Counted from the first letter of the stretch, positions 18,782 through 27,814 are shown. The stretch: DNA of 64,000 nt from Chryseobacterium sp. ISL-6 (GCF_018613715.1 NZ_JAGGPT010000005.1:186001-250000); one strand, 5' to 3'. A program made the numbers and translations. Notes: a model not told the origin generated them from the letters alone.

Positions 18782-19561
18782 TTAAATCAGGTGCTTTATG
18801 ATATCCTCAAGGATTATATTAAACTCATCCGGCTTTTCAAGCATAGGGTAGTGACCAACCCCTGCCATATTTATATAATCAAAATCTTTAAAATACTTTC
18901 TGTTCGACTCTGTATTGGTTGGTGATCCATCAGAATTAATAGCCCTTACAGGAATCTGAATTTGTTTTGCAACGTTTCTGAAGTCCCTTTTGTATAATGG
19001 TTTAAGAAGATTGATAGCCATCTCTGGCGTGTTTTGTAGAAACTCCGTTTGTAATCTATCCTTTACTGTACCTGGAGTCGATTCAACAAAAAGATATTGC
19101 GGAAGAATATTTTCAACTGCGTTCTTATAATCATTTCGATAGTGTACAAATAAAAATTCTTCGGCCATCTCCTCATTAAAGTATTCATCAAGATCTTTCA
19201 GTGTATCTACTAAAATAAGTGCTTTTACTGCAGGAATTTTCAAAGAAGCATCAAGAACATATGCACCCGACATCGAATGCCCTACAAGAATAATATCTTG
19301 TGAATCGATCTGATCGGCTACTGCTTTGATATCATCAGCATATTGTTCACTCGTCCAGTTTTGCCTTGATTTGTCTGACTTTCCGTGTCCGGCCAGGTCA
19401 ATTTGTATGATATTGAATTGATTCTTCAAATAATCTACTTGAGTGATCCACCAATCCACATTGCCCAACCATCCATGGACAAAAATAATTGAAATATTTC
19501 CTTTACCTGATTCTCTGTAATGAATTTTCTGACCGTCCGAAGATGTTGCGTATTTTTCCAT
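18782..19561 (-). CDS. Alpha/beta-fold hydrolase
   Basis: Start set at 19561 (MEKYATSSDGQKIHYRESG), a normal cytosolic hydrolase N-terminus; the frame runs 24 codons further upstream, but those codons are not conserved-looking. 259 residues. Oxyanion motif FVHGWLGNVDWW, nucleophile elbow GHSMSG, catalytic acid in the NSDGSPT region and His in GVGHYPMLEKP near the C-terminus: a complete triad. Similar to soluble esterase/epoxide-hydrolase-like proteins; the substrate is unknown. Monocistronic, with its own terminator. Confidence 0.88.
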   Translation of the reverse strand: MEKYATSSDGQKIHYRESGKGNISIIFVHGWLGNVDWWITQVDYLKNQFNIIQIDLAGHGKSDKSRQNWTSEQYADDIKAVADQIDSQDIILVGHSMSGAYVLDASLKIPAVKALILVDTLKDLDEYFNEEMAEEFLFVHYRNDYKNAVENILPQYLFVESTPGTVKDRLQTEFLQNTPEMAINLLKPLYKRDFRNVAKQIQIPVRAINSDGSPTNTESNRKYFKDFDYINMAGVGHYPMLEKPDEFNIILEDIIKHLI

Positions 19562-19692
19562 TGGTATAAGTAAAATGGTTGTATTATTTTCTAAGAATAT
19601 AAATTTGGGAATTTTTTTTCTAATATGGGTCATGTATTTTTGAAATAATCTATACTTTAATTGCCAAATTTCAAACTTAATTATCTCAATGT

Positions 19693-20478
19693 CTATTTCT
19701 TCTCAATAACTACGTTTTTCAATTCAAAAGGTATTTTTCTCACTGACTTTTCATTTTCTATCATCAGTTCAATTCTGACATTATCCAGTTCGGAAGGAGT
19801 GATATCACGTTTTAATTTGATTAGAATATAATTAATTCTTGTCTTCTTATCTCCCACGGTGAAGGTGTGGTATCCGGGGGCAGGATTATCATTAAAGAAA
19901 TAAACTAATTTTTGTTTATTATTATATCTGTAGGCATATATAAAATCAAAATCTTTGAAATTAATTTTTTTGTATTCTTTCTCATCACCCTCTTTATATT
20001 CGAAATCAGGAAAAACTTTTTTGATCTCTGTGGAATCAACAATACTGAAATGGAGGTATGGATTTTTATCTGTAATTTTCCTATCAATGAGATTTACATT
20101 TCGCTTGATATCTTTAAGGGTACCCAAATCAAAGTAGGTATTGGTTTCTTTAGAAGGTGTAAAATAGTTAAATACACCCTTTATATCAGCGGTTTTAATT
20201 TTTTTATCCGGGATGTAAAAACGTCTTACTTTGGTGATGCCATTGTTATAGTTGTAATTTAGCGGATATTCCCAATTCTCTTTTAGGATATTGTTCTTAG
20301 TATCACTGATAATTAAGGTATCCAGATCAATTAAATCAAATTTACTGACTGGTTTGTCTATTTCTATTCCGATCTCAATAAAATCATCATACTGGGACGC
20401 GTGAGAAAGCGAAATTTTATTCTGGGAGAAATAAAGAGTATATATAAAAGTGAAAGTAAGGAGTAGGTTTTTTTTCAT
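19693..20478 (-). CDS. Exported protein of unknown function
   Basis: 261 residues with a clear signal peptide (MKKNLLLTFTFIYTLYFSQ). The rest is charged, beta-rich and has no recognised domain. It ends in VVIEKK without a T9SS tail, so it is probably periplasmic. No operon partner: about 150 bases separate it from genes on both sides. No function is proposed. Confidence 0.65.
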   Translation of the reverse strand: MKKNLLLTFTFIYTLYFSQNKISLSHASQYDDFIEIGIEIDKPVSKFDLIDLDTLIISDTKNNILKENWEYPLNYNYNNGITKVRRFYIPDKKIKTADIKGVFNYFTPSKETNTYFDLGTLKDIKRNVNLIDRKITDKNPYLHFSIVDSTEIKKVFPDFEYKEGDEKEYKKINFKDFDFIYAYRYNNKQKLVYFFNDNPAPGYHTFTVGDKKTRINYILIKLKRDITPSELDNVRIELMIENEKSVRKIPFELKNVVIEKK

Positions 20479-20542
20479 TTTGTGCGGGGACAGATAGTGA
20501 TGTATATTATATTCAAATATACATATTTGATCGGTGCTTAAT

Positions 20543-20573
20543 GAAAAACTGTCCTGAAAATCAGAACAGTTTT
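20543..20573 (-). terminator. Intrinsic terminator
   Basis: Near-perfect stem AAAACTGT.CTGA / TCAG.ACAGTTTT on the minus strand, past the stop of the next gene (20632). Confidence 0.7.
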
Positions 20574-20631
20574 ATATTGATATTAGTGAAATTCTTATTG
20601 AGATAATTCTCCAGAGTTAAAGTTCAACGGT

Positions 20632-21252
20632 TTATTCTTCGAGGAATGGGGGAATTTCAGTGGGTATACCAAGATCATTAAGTTCTTTTCGTACCAGGTT
20701 TAATTCATTAACAATCGTTGTTTTTATGTAACTTTCCCCGTACATGGCCTGGATATCTACAAAAGTTTCACTTCTCCTGTGCCCACCGGTTTTCCATCTA
20801 ATTGAAGTGGGAGCAGTTGAATCGGGCTGCCATATTGGGCCTCCTTTCCAGTCGCCATTTGTTGTGCGCTTCAGAGTATTGACCAAGAGATAGAAACCGG
20901 GTTGGACGGTTAGCGTTCTATAGCTGCTGTTGCCTGGTTTATTCCAATCTGTTTTGTAGTAATGACAAATAGTTTTTCTGTATTCCTCTCTGCGGACTTT
21001 CATAAAAGCCTGAAATGTTTTGGCTATTTCCTTCTGTAAATTAGCAGTTCTTTCTTCGTAGGTGCTTCCTGCATTTGGATCTGAACTGTTCATATAATAC
21101 TGATGTGCTGTACGAACCTGGCTCGTTATCTTTCCTTTTATAATGGCATCGAATAAACTTACTGAATGCTCACAACTTCTTGGTGGATCTTGTGCCTGAA
21201 TAAGATTAATGGAGACTAGCAAGATAAAAAATGTTTTAAATAGTGTTTTCAT
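20632..21252 (-). CDS. Exported protein of unknown function, Cys-containing
   Basis: Start set at 21252, where the signal peptide MKTLFKTFFILLVSINLIQAQ begins; the frame is open 15 codons further up. 206 residues. The mature part starts DPPRSCEHSV and has a second cysteine (KTICHYY), possibly a disulphide. It contains mixed helix and beta segments and no recognised family. Single gene with a terminator on its 3' side. Confidence 0.65.
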   Translation of the reverse strand: MKTLFKTFFILLVSINLIQAQDPPRSCEHSVSLFDAIIKGKITSQVRTAHQYYMNSSDPNAGSTYEERTANLQKEIAKTFQAFMKVRREEYRKTICHYYKTDWNKPGNSSYRTLTVQPGFYLLVNTLKRTTNGDWKGGPIWQPDSTAPTSIRWKTGGHRRSETFVDIQAMYGESYIKTTIVNELNLVRKELNDLGIPTEIPPFLEE

Positions 21253-21351
21253 GGTCGTTTGTTTTATTAATTTATATACCAAATTTACCCTGCCCATGAT
21301 TATGAATCAATTACTCTTTTGTGTACTTTTTAATTTGTTCAGAAAATAAAA

Positions 21352-21376
21352 AACCATCCTAAATTTTAGAATGGTT
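21352..21376 (-). terminator. Intrinsic terminator after the DinB-fold gene
   Basis: Stem AACCAT.CTAAA / TTTAG.ATGGTT followed by a T-run on the minus strand. Confidence 0.7.
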
Positions 21377-21417
21377 AGTTTGAAGTTAGTCTTTATTGGA
21401 ATAAATAATTTCACTTA

Positions 21418-21918
21418 TTACTGATCTTTATAAATATTCCAGAAATTGTAGTCGGTCATCGGTGCATCTGTAATTCCGACATTTCTCCCCATGGTTACGA
21501 TTTGTCCCCTGTGATAAGTTCCATGAATGATGGCATGCTGGATGTATTCATATTTGGAGAAATCACACTGAAACCATTGAGATTCTATTTTTACATTTTT
21601 GGTTAAATCTTCTTCAGACAGGCTTTCCACATACTTCAACAGCATTTCGGAATTGTTTTTAATGGCACTGAAAATTTCTTCCTTAGTATTTACTGCTGAA
21701 GTTTTAGCAAAATCAAAATCACCGTTTTCAGCAATGTGACTCCACCAGTATTGCTGAGTTTGCCAGATGTGATGTAATGTTTTTAAAATGGTTGGAAAGC
21801 TTGAGATCGTTTCCTGATTAAGCTGTTCATCCGATTTGGTAGAAAGCCAGTCAATGTATTTATTAACGACCCAATTATTGTACTGAACACTTTTAGTGAC
21901 TAATGTTTTTAAGCTCAT
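21418..21918 (-). CDS. DinB-family (four-helix, metal-binding) protein
   Basis: 166 residues, typical DinB/YfiT-like length. The metal-ligand histidines expected of the fold appear in LKTLHHIWQTQQYWWSHI and, near the C-terminus, in HAIIHGTYHRGQI. Members are often thiol-dependent transferases (mycothiol or bacillithiol) or have no known activity. Cytosolic. The name DinB here means the fold family, not DNA polymerase IV. Monocistronic. Confidence 0.88.
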   Translation of the reverse strand: MSLKTLVTKSVQYNNWVVNKYIDWLSTKSDEQLNQETISSFPTILKTLHHIWQTQQYWWSHIAENGDFDFAKTSAVNTKEEIFSAIKNNSEMLLKYVESLSEEDLTKNVKIESQWFQCDFSKYEYIQHAIIHGTYHRGQIVTMGRNVGITDAPMTDYNFWNIYKDQ

Positions 21919-22000
21919 AATTATTTTATTTTTTGATGTTGTTTTTGATATTATTTCAAAATAAAAATAAATAAAATATGAATTGAGTTTGTATAAAATA

Positions 22001-22029
22001 AAACCCGGTCTGAAAAAAGACCGGATTTT
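22001..22029 (-). terminator. Intrinsic terminator after the esterase gene
   Basis: Stem CCGGTCT / AGACCGG with flanking A/T pairs and a T-rich tail on the minus strand. Confidence 0.8.
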
Positions 22030-22060
22030 ATTATTTCTTATGATTAATAAGATCTATTGA

Positions 22061-22906
22061 TCAAGCAAGTTTTGCCAATTGGGATTGAAATTCCTCAACC
22101 TCTATAGCTCCCATTGCTAATTGAAATTGGAGCAATTCATGCTTTTCATTTTTCGTCAGTGGACGGTTATTGATCATTTCTATAATTTGATCTTCATCTG
22201 GTAATCTTCCCAGAATATGATTTTTTTGCTCGAAAGCTCTAAAATACCTGATTCCAAATTTTCTTTGAGAAATAGCATCAAAATGAATGTTATCGGGATT
22301 GGCTGTTAAACCTTCTGCAGATACAAAGTAGGTGTGATCATGATCTTCTGCGAATTGAATTAAAGCTGCATTGACTTCATTATATTCATTAAAATACTGA
22401 CCATAGATACCATCTCGTAAAAAATCTCCCAATCCTCCAATGATCAGAGGGATATCCGGAGCATTAAGTTCTTTTCTCAAGGTTTCTATAATCAGACTTA
22501 ATTTTTCTTTATAGAGCTGATGTTTTTGTCCATAGCTATCACTTTCTCCCTGATGCCAGAGAATTCCACTCAGGTTACTTATTTTTTGTGCAGCTTTTGC
22601 CTGAGAAACTGCATTTTGAAATAACGGACCTTCTACAGACCAATCTTCCAGGCTTGTACCTCCATCGGCGCATGGAATTAATGCAATATCATCTTCCTGA
22701 TTATGAAATAATCGCCATGAAGAAGCAAAAGTAGCTGCCAGACTGATTCCTGAAGTAGATCGGTCAAAATTAATAGGTTCCGCCATCATCTGCCATCTTC
22801 CGTTTCTTAACATTTTTATCTTTTCGTCATGAATAGAAGGAACGTCTTTCAGGAACCCCCGACCTGCCATATTGGATTGTCCGATCATTAAAAATGAATG
22901 TGTCAT
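22061..22906 (-). CDS. SGNH-fold carbohydrate esterase (sialate O-acetylesterase / CE6-like)
   Basis: 281 residues. Nucleophile block MIGQSNMAGRG (Ser11), conserved GGTSLEDW and LWHQGESD segments, and the Asp-X-X-His end motif DNIHFD: all the marks of the SASA/acetyl-xylan-esterase family. No signal peptide is visible, so it is cytosolic and probably removes acetyl groups from sugars or other small substrates. The last 50 residues form a charged tail not seen in minimal family members. It lies 27 bases downstream of a TetR regulator gene, so the two form an operon under the TetR operator. Confidence 0.88.
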   Translation of the reverse strand: MTHSFLMIGQSNMAGRGFLKDVPSIHDEKIKMLRNGRWQMMAEPINFDRSTSGISLAATFASSWRLFHNQEDDIALIPCADGGTSLEDWSVEGPLFQNAVSQAKAAQKISNLSGILWHQGESDSYGQKHQLYKEKLSLIIETLRKELNAPDIPLIIGGLGDFLRDGIYGQYFNEYNEVNAALIQFAEDHDHTYFVSAEGLTANPDNIHFDAISQRKFGIRYFRAFEQKNHILGRLPDEDQIIEMINNRPLTKNEKHELLQFQLAMGAIEVEEFQSQLAKLA

Positions 22907-22933
22907 TGTGCGTATTGAATTATGATTCTTTTA

Positions 22934-23566
22934 TTAATTTTTTAATGCTTTACAAACCTTGTTGAAAGTTGACCATATTATTTCATCGGTTAAAACAAAA
23001 GGTAATCCGTTGATATTTCTTCCCTGCTGATGAAAACGTAATAAGGTATATAATGGAGCAAAAGCAATTGACCAGTAAATTTCAAATGGAGTTTCTTCCA
23101 TTTCTCCCCGTTGCACCGTATTGGAGATGAAATTTAAAAGATTGTTTTTGAATTCGCTCATAAACATCCCTGGTTTTTCATTAAACATTTGAACAAATTG
23201 CTGGCTGTAATGAGAATTGTTGATCTGCTCAAAGAAAGGAAGGAGTAGGGGATTTTTGATGGCATAATGATATCTGTTCGTCCACTGTACACGCAGTCCT
23301 TCTTCAAGAGAAGAAGCCGGATCAAATCCTTCATTGATCAGTGTTTCCATTTTATTTCCTTCCTCAATAACCAGTTTAACGATGAGGTCATCTTTATCTT
23401 TATAATATACGTAAGGGGTACCTACAGATATATTGCATGCTTTCGCCAATTTGTTGATCGTAAAACCATCCAATCCATCTTTTACAATGATTTCAATAGC
23501 CTTTTGCTTAATCATATTTTCTTTGGTAGAATCCCGGTTACGCATATTTATTTTATTATCAGTCAT
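22934..23566 (-). CDS. TetR/AcrR-family transcriptional regulator
   Basis: 210 residues (203 if Met8, at 23545, is the start). The N-terminal helix-turn-helix is at about 15-60 (FTINKLAKACNISVGTPYVYYKDKDDLI), followed by an all-helical ligand domain. The start codon at 23566-23564 lies inside a 38-bp perfect palindrome, which also covers the predicted transcription start. This strongly suggests autorepression and makes the later Met8 start a real alternative. The downstream esterase is the probable regulated partner; the effector is unknown. Confidence 0.92.
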   Translation of the reverse strand: MTDNKINMRNRDSTKENMIKQKAIEIIVKDGLDGFTINKLAKACNISVGTPYVYYKDKDDLIVKLVIEEGNKMETLINEGFDPASSLEEGLRVQWTNRYHYAIKNPLLLPFFEQINNSHYSQQFVQMFNEKPGMFMSEFKNNLLNFISNTVQRGEMEETPFEIYWSIAFAPLYTLLRFHQQGRNINGLPFVLTDEIIWSTFNKVCKALKN

Positions 23567-23601
23567 TTATAATTAAATGAATGTTCATTTAATTATAAAT
23601 G
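23564..23601. promoter_or_regulatory. 38-bp perfect palindrome, probable TetR operator
   Basis: Arms CATTTATAATTAAATGAA (23564-23581) and TTCATTTAATTATAAATG (23584-23601) around TG. The core TGAATGTTCA resembles TetR-family half sites. It covers the region between the -7 box and the annotated start codon. Confidence 0.85.
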
Positions 23602-23632
23602 CAAATGTATAGTATTTTAGAATATATTCAAA
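23602..23632 (-). promoter_or_regulatory. Promoter of the TetR-esterase operon
   Basis: Exact Bacteroidota consensus on the minus strand: TTTG (23632-23629), 19-base spacer, TACATTTG (23609-23602). The transcription start would fall inside the palindrome. Confidence 0.85.
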
Positions 23633-23704
23633 GAGCGTATGCGTTAAAAATCAAATAATGGGTTTTCAAAACTACTTAAGAGAACAAATATCTATTAGAT
23701 GACG

Positions 23705-24940
23705 TTATTTTCTTTTCAAAGTATCAATATACCTTTTCAGGGTTTTCATAACGGATTGCGAATTAGAAAGTTTTATGGCCGATTCAAAATGTTGTATCGC
23801 TTTTAAATCATCAATACCGGTATAAAGATGTCCTAAAAGGGAATAATAAAAAGGATTGTCAATGAGTTCCAGCTTTTCGCCCTCAATAATTGCCGCAGCT
23901 TTTCCTCTCACCTTTGCAAAGGCAAAAGTTCGGTTGAGAGCAGCCATTGGAGAATATTCAACCTGTAAAAGCTGATTGTATAATTGCAGAATATTTTCCC
24001 ATTTTTCATCTTGATCCTGTTTCTTTGTGTGCCAATAGGCGATGGCTGATTCCAAATGAAATTTGGTTAAAGAATTTCCTGAAGCACTTTGGTTCAGGTG
24101 TTTAATCCCTTTATTAATCAATTCCAGATCCCATAAAGTGTCATCCTGTTCCCCGTATAAAATACTTTCACCCTTATCATTAATCCTCGCATTGAATCTT
24201 GAGGAATGAAAATACATGAGAGATAATAATGCGTGAGTAGATGGAGTATTGGTAAGCTTGTTTTTAAGAAGTAATAATGTTAACCTTATCGCCTCAAGAC
24301 AAAGATCTTTTCTAAGAATGGCATTTTGAGAGGTTGAATAATAACCTTCCGAAAATAATAAATATAAAGTGGTAAGAACTGTTTCCAGGCTTGAATGGAT
24401 CTGTACAACTGAAGGTTGCTCAATTTTTATTCCCTGGGCTTTTAGTTTTTCTTTTGCCCTTTTCAGTCTTTTATAGATCACTTCTTTATTAACCAGAAAA
24501 GCATCGGCAATTTCCTGGGTCCCAAATCCACAAAGTAAGTTTAAGGCTAATGAAATTTGAGAATCTTTTGAAATAGAAGGATTACAGACTGTAAACATCA
24601 TAGCCAATTGACTGTCAATAATATTTTTATCGGAAAGATCTATTTCAAATTCTTCCTGATCAGAAGCTAAATATTTAATTTCATCTGAGATTTTTTGGTG
24701 AAACAAAGCATCTCTTTTAAAATAGTTCTTGGTTTTGTTTTTGGCAACAGTGTAGAGCCAGGCAGTAGGATTTTCCGGAATCCCATTAATACTCCAGGTT
24801 TCAGTAGCAGTAAGAAAAGTGTCACTTACAATATCCTCTGCAATTTCAATATGATTGATGCCAAATACAGAACAGAGCACCGAAACAATTTTCCGGTACT
24901 CTGTTCTGAATAAATTGGGTATTAATGAATGCTCCTGCAT
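23705..24940 (-). CDS. ECF42-type sigma factor with long C-terminal extension
   Basis: 411 residues. Sigma regions 2 and 4 fill about 1-175 (HIEIAEDIVSDTFLTATETW..NPTAWLYTVAKNKTKNYF; GFGTQEIADAFLVNKEVIYKRLKRAKEKLK). The remaining 230 residues are a helical, TPR-like extension (LLSLMYFHSSRFNARI, AALNRTFAFAKVRGKAAAI, SLLGHLYTGID). This is the layout of group ECF42, also annotated as DUF6596 sigma factors, which have no classical anti-sigma factor and are regulated through the extension. The gene just upstream is a DGPF/YciI protein, the hallmark ECF42 partner. Confidence 0.9.
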   Translation of the reverse strand: MQEHSLIPNLFRTEYRKIVSVLCSVFGINHIEIAEDIVSDTFLTATETWSINGIPENPTAWLYTVAKNKTKNYFKRDALFHQKISDEIKYLASDQEEFEIDLSDKNIIDSQLAMMFTVCNPSISKDSQISLALNLLCGFGTQEIADAFLVNKEVIYKRLKRAKEKLKAQGIKIEQPSVVQIHSSLETVLTTLYLLFSEGYYSTSQNAILRKDLCLEAIRLTLLLLKNKLTNTPSTHALLSLMYFHSSRFNARINDKGESILYGEQDDTLWDLELINKGIKHLNQSASGNSLTKFHLESAIAYWHTKKQDQDEKWENILQLYNQLLQVEYSPMAALNRTFAFAKVRGKAAAIIEGEKLELIDNPFYYSLLGHLYTGIDDLKAIQHFESAIKLSNSQSVMKTLKRYIDTLKRK

Positions 24941-24954
24941 TAAATTTTAATAAT

Positions 24955-25302
24955 TTATTGCGCTGGTGGAATTGCCATCCTAACTTCTACACTGGCCCCC
25001 CATTGAAGGATAGGACAGCCTTTTGCTATTTCTACCGCTTCATCATAATCATTAGCTCTGATGATGAACATCCCGCCAATAGATTCTTTGATTTCTGCAT
25101 AAGGTCCATTAATAACAGTGTCGTTTTTTACCACTCTTCCGCCAAGGTCCCATCTTTTGGGTGGAGAAACGAGTTTGTTCTGAGCGGCAATGCTTCCTAA
25201 CCAGTCTTGAAAAGGCTGAATAGAAGCCTGCATTTGCTCTGGTGAAGGACTTGCGTCTTTATTAATAATATCCCGGTGTATGGCGATTAAAAACTCATTC
25301 AT
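24955..25302 (-). CDS. DGPF/YciI-related protein, partner of the ECF42 sigma factor
   Basis: 115 residues, ferredoxin-like YciI/DGPF domain. The family name motif is varied here (NGPYAEIKESIGGMFIIRANDYDEAVEIAKGCP), with a conserved first half around the strand MNEFLIAIHRD. It is 14 bases upstream of the ECF42 sigma gene, on the same strand. DGPF genes are the usual targets and partners of ECF42 factors. The biochemical role is unknown. Confidence 0.88.
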   Translation of the reverse strand: MNEFLIAIHRDIINKDASPSPEQMQASIQPFQDWLGSIAAQNKLVSPPKRWDLGGRVVKNDTVINGPYAEIKESIGGMFIIRANDYDEAVEIAKGCPILQWGASVEVRMAIPPAQ

Positions 25303-25370
25303 GATGTTGTAATTTTAAATAAAATGTATTTTACTTTATAAATTTAATAATAAAAAATCCTGCTTGGATC

Positions 25371-26126
25371 TTATCTCTGATTTTCAGGATTTGAAATCCA
25401 TTCTTCATAACGGATACTTCCTAATTTTGCATCGTTATTGGGCACTAAAGTGCTGTCATTTAATGGAGCTCCGAAATAAGTAGCCTCCGGATTTGTTACT
25501 ACTTCATCCTGATTCTTCATGATCGATGTGTATTTTCTTACCAAATCATCCAGTTTTATTTTTTCAGGACCTCCGATTTCTACGGTATTATTTTTAGGAG
25601 GATTAATGGTAACTTCAGTCATTGATTTTACCACATCATCTGAAGCGATAGGCTGGATTAATGCTGGAGAAACTAAAATCTTGTGATCAACTGTACTGGA
25701 ATGAACGATACCACCAACAAATTCGAAAAATTGAGTAGAGTGAACGATCGTGTAAGGAATTCCAGACTCTTTAATAAGATCTTCCTGAACCTGTTTTGCT
25801 CTGAAATATCCACTTTCCTGTAGACGGTCTGTCCCTACTACCGATAAAGCGATGTGATGCTTTACACCTGCTTTTTTTTCTGCTGCAATTAAGTTTTCAC
25901 CTGATGTTTTGAAGAATTTCATGACATCATCGTCTGCAAAAGAAGGAGAGTTGGCAACGTCTACCACGACATCTACATTTTCCAAAGCTTTGTCAAGGCC
26001 TTCTCCTGTTAAGGTATTGACTCCTGAATTGGGAGATGCCGCTAAAACTTCATGACCTAAATTTTTAAGACTACTAACAAGTTTGCTACCGATAAGGCCG
26101 GTACCGCCAATTACTGTGATTTTCAT
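25371..26126 (-). CDS. NAD(P)-binding NmrA-like / atypical SDR protein
   Basis: Start set at 26126, where MKITVIGGTGLIGSKL opens the Rossmann fold; the frame extends 12 codons further up. 251 residues. The dinucleotide-binding motif GGTGLIG (7-13) is intact. The usual SDR YxxxK motif is not evident (SGYFRAKQVQEDLI sits in its place), so it is in the atypical NmrA/YbjT branch: a redox sensor or reductase. Monocistronic by spacing. Confidence 0.88.
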   Translation of the reverse strand: MKITVIGGTGLIGSKLVSSLKNLGHEVLAASPNSGVNTLTGEGLDKALENVDVVVDVANSPSFADDDVMKFFKTSGENLIAAEKKAGVKHHIALSVVGTDRLQESGYFRAKQVQEDLIKESGIPYTIVHSTQFFEFVGGIVHSSTVDHKILVSPALIQPIASDDVVKSMTEVTINPPKNNTVEIGGPEKIKLDDLVRKYTSIMKNQDEVVTNPEATYFGAPLNDSTLVPNNDAKLGSIRYEEWISNPENQR

Positions 26127-26221
26127 TATGTATAATTTTATGGGTTTATACTCTAATGACAATCGAGTTTTCGAAATTGGACAAAAGATGGAGAAAAATT
26201 ATTTAGAAATTTAAAAATATT

Positions 26222-26575
26222 TTATCGTCTCAGAATTTTATCCATGGATTTTCCCTTCGCCAATTCATCAATTAACTTATCCAGATAACGAATTTTTCTC
26301 ATCAGCTCATCTTCAATTTCTTCAACGCGATAGCCACAAATAACGCCTTTTATTAAGGAAACATTAGGGTTTATCAGAGGAGCCTGTTCAAAGAAATCTC
26401 TAAAGTTGGTTTTGTTATTTAGTATTTCCTGAAGATCTTTTTCATTATAACCAGTCAGCCAGAAAATAATTTCATGAACTTCTTCTTTTGTACGTCCTTT
26501 TTTTTCTGCTTTTTGAATATAGTGAGGATAAACTCCTGCAAAAGACATATTATAAACTCTGTCGTTATTTTGCAT
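26222..26575 (-). CDS. DUF2200 family protein
   Basis: 117 residues with the family start [28 protein letters not shown] and [10 protein letters not shown], a good match to DUF2200 over full length. Cytosolic, function unknown. It is 5 bases downstream of the reductase-like gene at 26581, so it is part of a three-gene operon with that gene and the redoxin-like lipoprotein. Confidence 0.85.
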   Translation of the reverse strand: MQNNDRVYNMSFAGVYPHYIQKAEKKGRTKEEVHEIIFWLTGYNEKDLQEILNNKTNFRDFFEQAPLINPNVSLIKGVICGYRVEEIEDELMRKIRYLDKLIDELAKGKSMDKILRR

Positions 26576-26580
26576 GAATT

Positions 26581-27126
26581 TTATTTTACAGGTTCATAAA
26601 TAAGCTGTACTACTCCGGATTTGAAGACATTGGTTGTTATGAGTTTTAAATGTAATCTTTCGTTCAGATCTTCAAATAAAGGTTTCCCACTTCCTAAGAC
26701 AATAGGATGAACAGATATTCTGTAGACATCAATCAAATTATGCTGAATAAAAGTTTTAATAAGACTGGCACCACCATACAGCCAAATATCTTTTCCGCCT
26801 TGATTTTTTATCTCTGAAACTTTTGTTTCAATATCCGTATTAATAAAAATGGCATTTTTGTCTTCTCTGTCCTGACTGGAAAACACAAATTTATTTTTAG
26901 AATGAACGGCCTCCCAGAGTTTCTGTTCTTCTGGAGTTGCATTTTCACCAGCCTGATAATTTCCCCAGGCATCATAGCTCACTCTCCCGTAAAAAATAGT
27001 ATCTATACTTGAAAGAAAACCATCGAAATCCATATCATCATCCATAATACACCAATCGATTTCACCGTTCGGTCCCTCGATGAATCCGTCTAAAGTAGTC
27101 GCCAGATCTAATATTACTTTTTTCAT
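26581..27126 (-). CDS. Dihydrofolate-reductase-fold (RibD C-terminal-like) protein
   Basis: 181 residues. Starts [23 protein letters not shown], then [14 protein letters not shown] and [13 protein letters not shown]: the standard blocks of the YyaP/YwjB branch of RibD C-terminal reductases. Probably an NAD(P)H-dependent reductase of a small molecule; it is not the essential folate enzyme. It sits between the redoxin-like gene (18 bases upstream) and DUF2200 (5 bases downstream). Confidence 0.88.
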   Translation of the reverse strand: MKKVILDLATTLDGFIEGPNGEIDWCIMDDDMDFDGFLSSIDTIFYGRVSYDAWGNYQAGENATPEEQKLWEAVHSKNKFVFSSQDREDKNAIFINTDIETKVSEIKNQGGKDIWLYGGASLIKTFIQHNLIDVYRISVHPIVLGSGKPLFEDLNERLHLKLITTNVFKSGVVQLIYEPVK

Positions 27127-27144
27127 TTTTAAAGATAAAATTAA

Positions 27145-27723
27145 TTATTTTACAGCAGATCTTATGCTGTCCAGCTTTCGTTCGATTTCTGAATTGTTTC
27201 CACCACCACAAGAAGAATGGATCACCTTTCCATTGGTGTCGATGAGTATTTTTGCCGGACTGCAAAACAGGTTGTAGTTTAATTTTTCGGATTTACTATA
27301 TGACTTGGTATTGTCAATCTGTTCAAACAAAATATCTGACTGGCTCAGATAATCTTTTAGTTCTTTTTCATTTTCTATAAATCCTTCTACAATACCAATA
27401 AAATTGGCCTCGTTTTTAAATTCTTTATACAGCGCATTAAACTCTTCTGGCATATCATAAGATGCACTCTTTTTTAGATAAGATTTATCGTAAACAAAAA
27501 CGACCAGATTTTTACCCTTATAATTTTGTGAATTGAAAACACTTCCATTAATTGTTTTAGCCGAAAAATATTTGGGCTTTGCATTAAGAAAGAAGTCAAT
27601 CTGATTTTTTTTCAATTCTTTTGCCTCCTTTTGGAATTCTTTAAAAATTTTTTCTTTTTTTTCCTTTTCGCTTTCACAGGAAAGTATAGATAAAATCACA
27701 AAAAGGGCTAAAATTTTTTTCAT
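27145..27723 (-). CDS. Thioredoxin-fold lipoprotein without the catalytic cysteines
   Basis: 192 residues. Lipoprotein signal with Cys16 in ILSILSCES, a charged coiled linker, then a TlpA/AhpC-like domain (about 45-185). At the position of the usual WCxxC motif the sequence reads YDKSYLKKSAS, with no cysteine. Later cysteines occur in NLFCSPAKILIDTNG (before the cis-Pro region) and HSSCGGG. It is membrane-anchored in the periplasm or at the outer membrane. A redox role would have to use the later cysteines; a binding role is also possible. First gene of an operon with the reductase-like and DUF2200 genes. Confidence 0.78.
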   Translation of the reverse strand: MKKILALFVILSILSCESEKEKKEKIFKEFQKEAKELKKNQIDFFLNAKPKYFSAKTINGSVFNSQNYKGKNLVVFVYDKSYLKKSASYDMPEEFNALYKEFKNEANFIGIVEGFIENEKELKDYLSQSDILFEQIDNTKSYSKSEKLNYNLFCSPAKILIDTNGKVIHSSCGGGNNSEIERKLDSIRSAVK

Positions 27724-27814
27724 GCTGGTTGTATTAGAATTTTAAAATGAGAGTAAATATAACAAAAAAGACTTTCTAAAAACAGGAAGGCTTTGATAAC
27801 AGGTGAGCTGACTT

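Noticed and set aside
18656..18925. Plus-strand open frame upstream of and into the hydrolase gene
   Set aside because: Its second half is antisense to the hydrolase, and it crosses that gene's terminator. No protein-like features.
21418..21918. DNA polymerase IV (dinB) reading of the DinB-family gene
   Set aside because: The protein is 166 residues with the metal-binding four-helix fold. It has no polymerase motifs.
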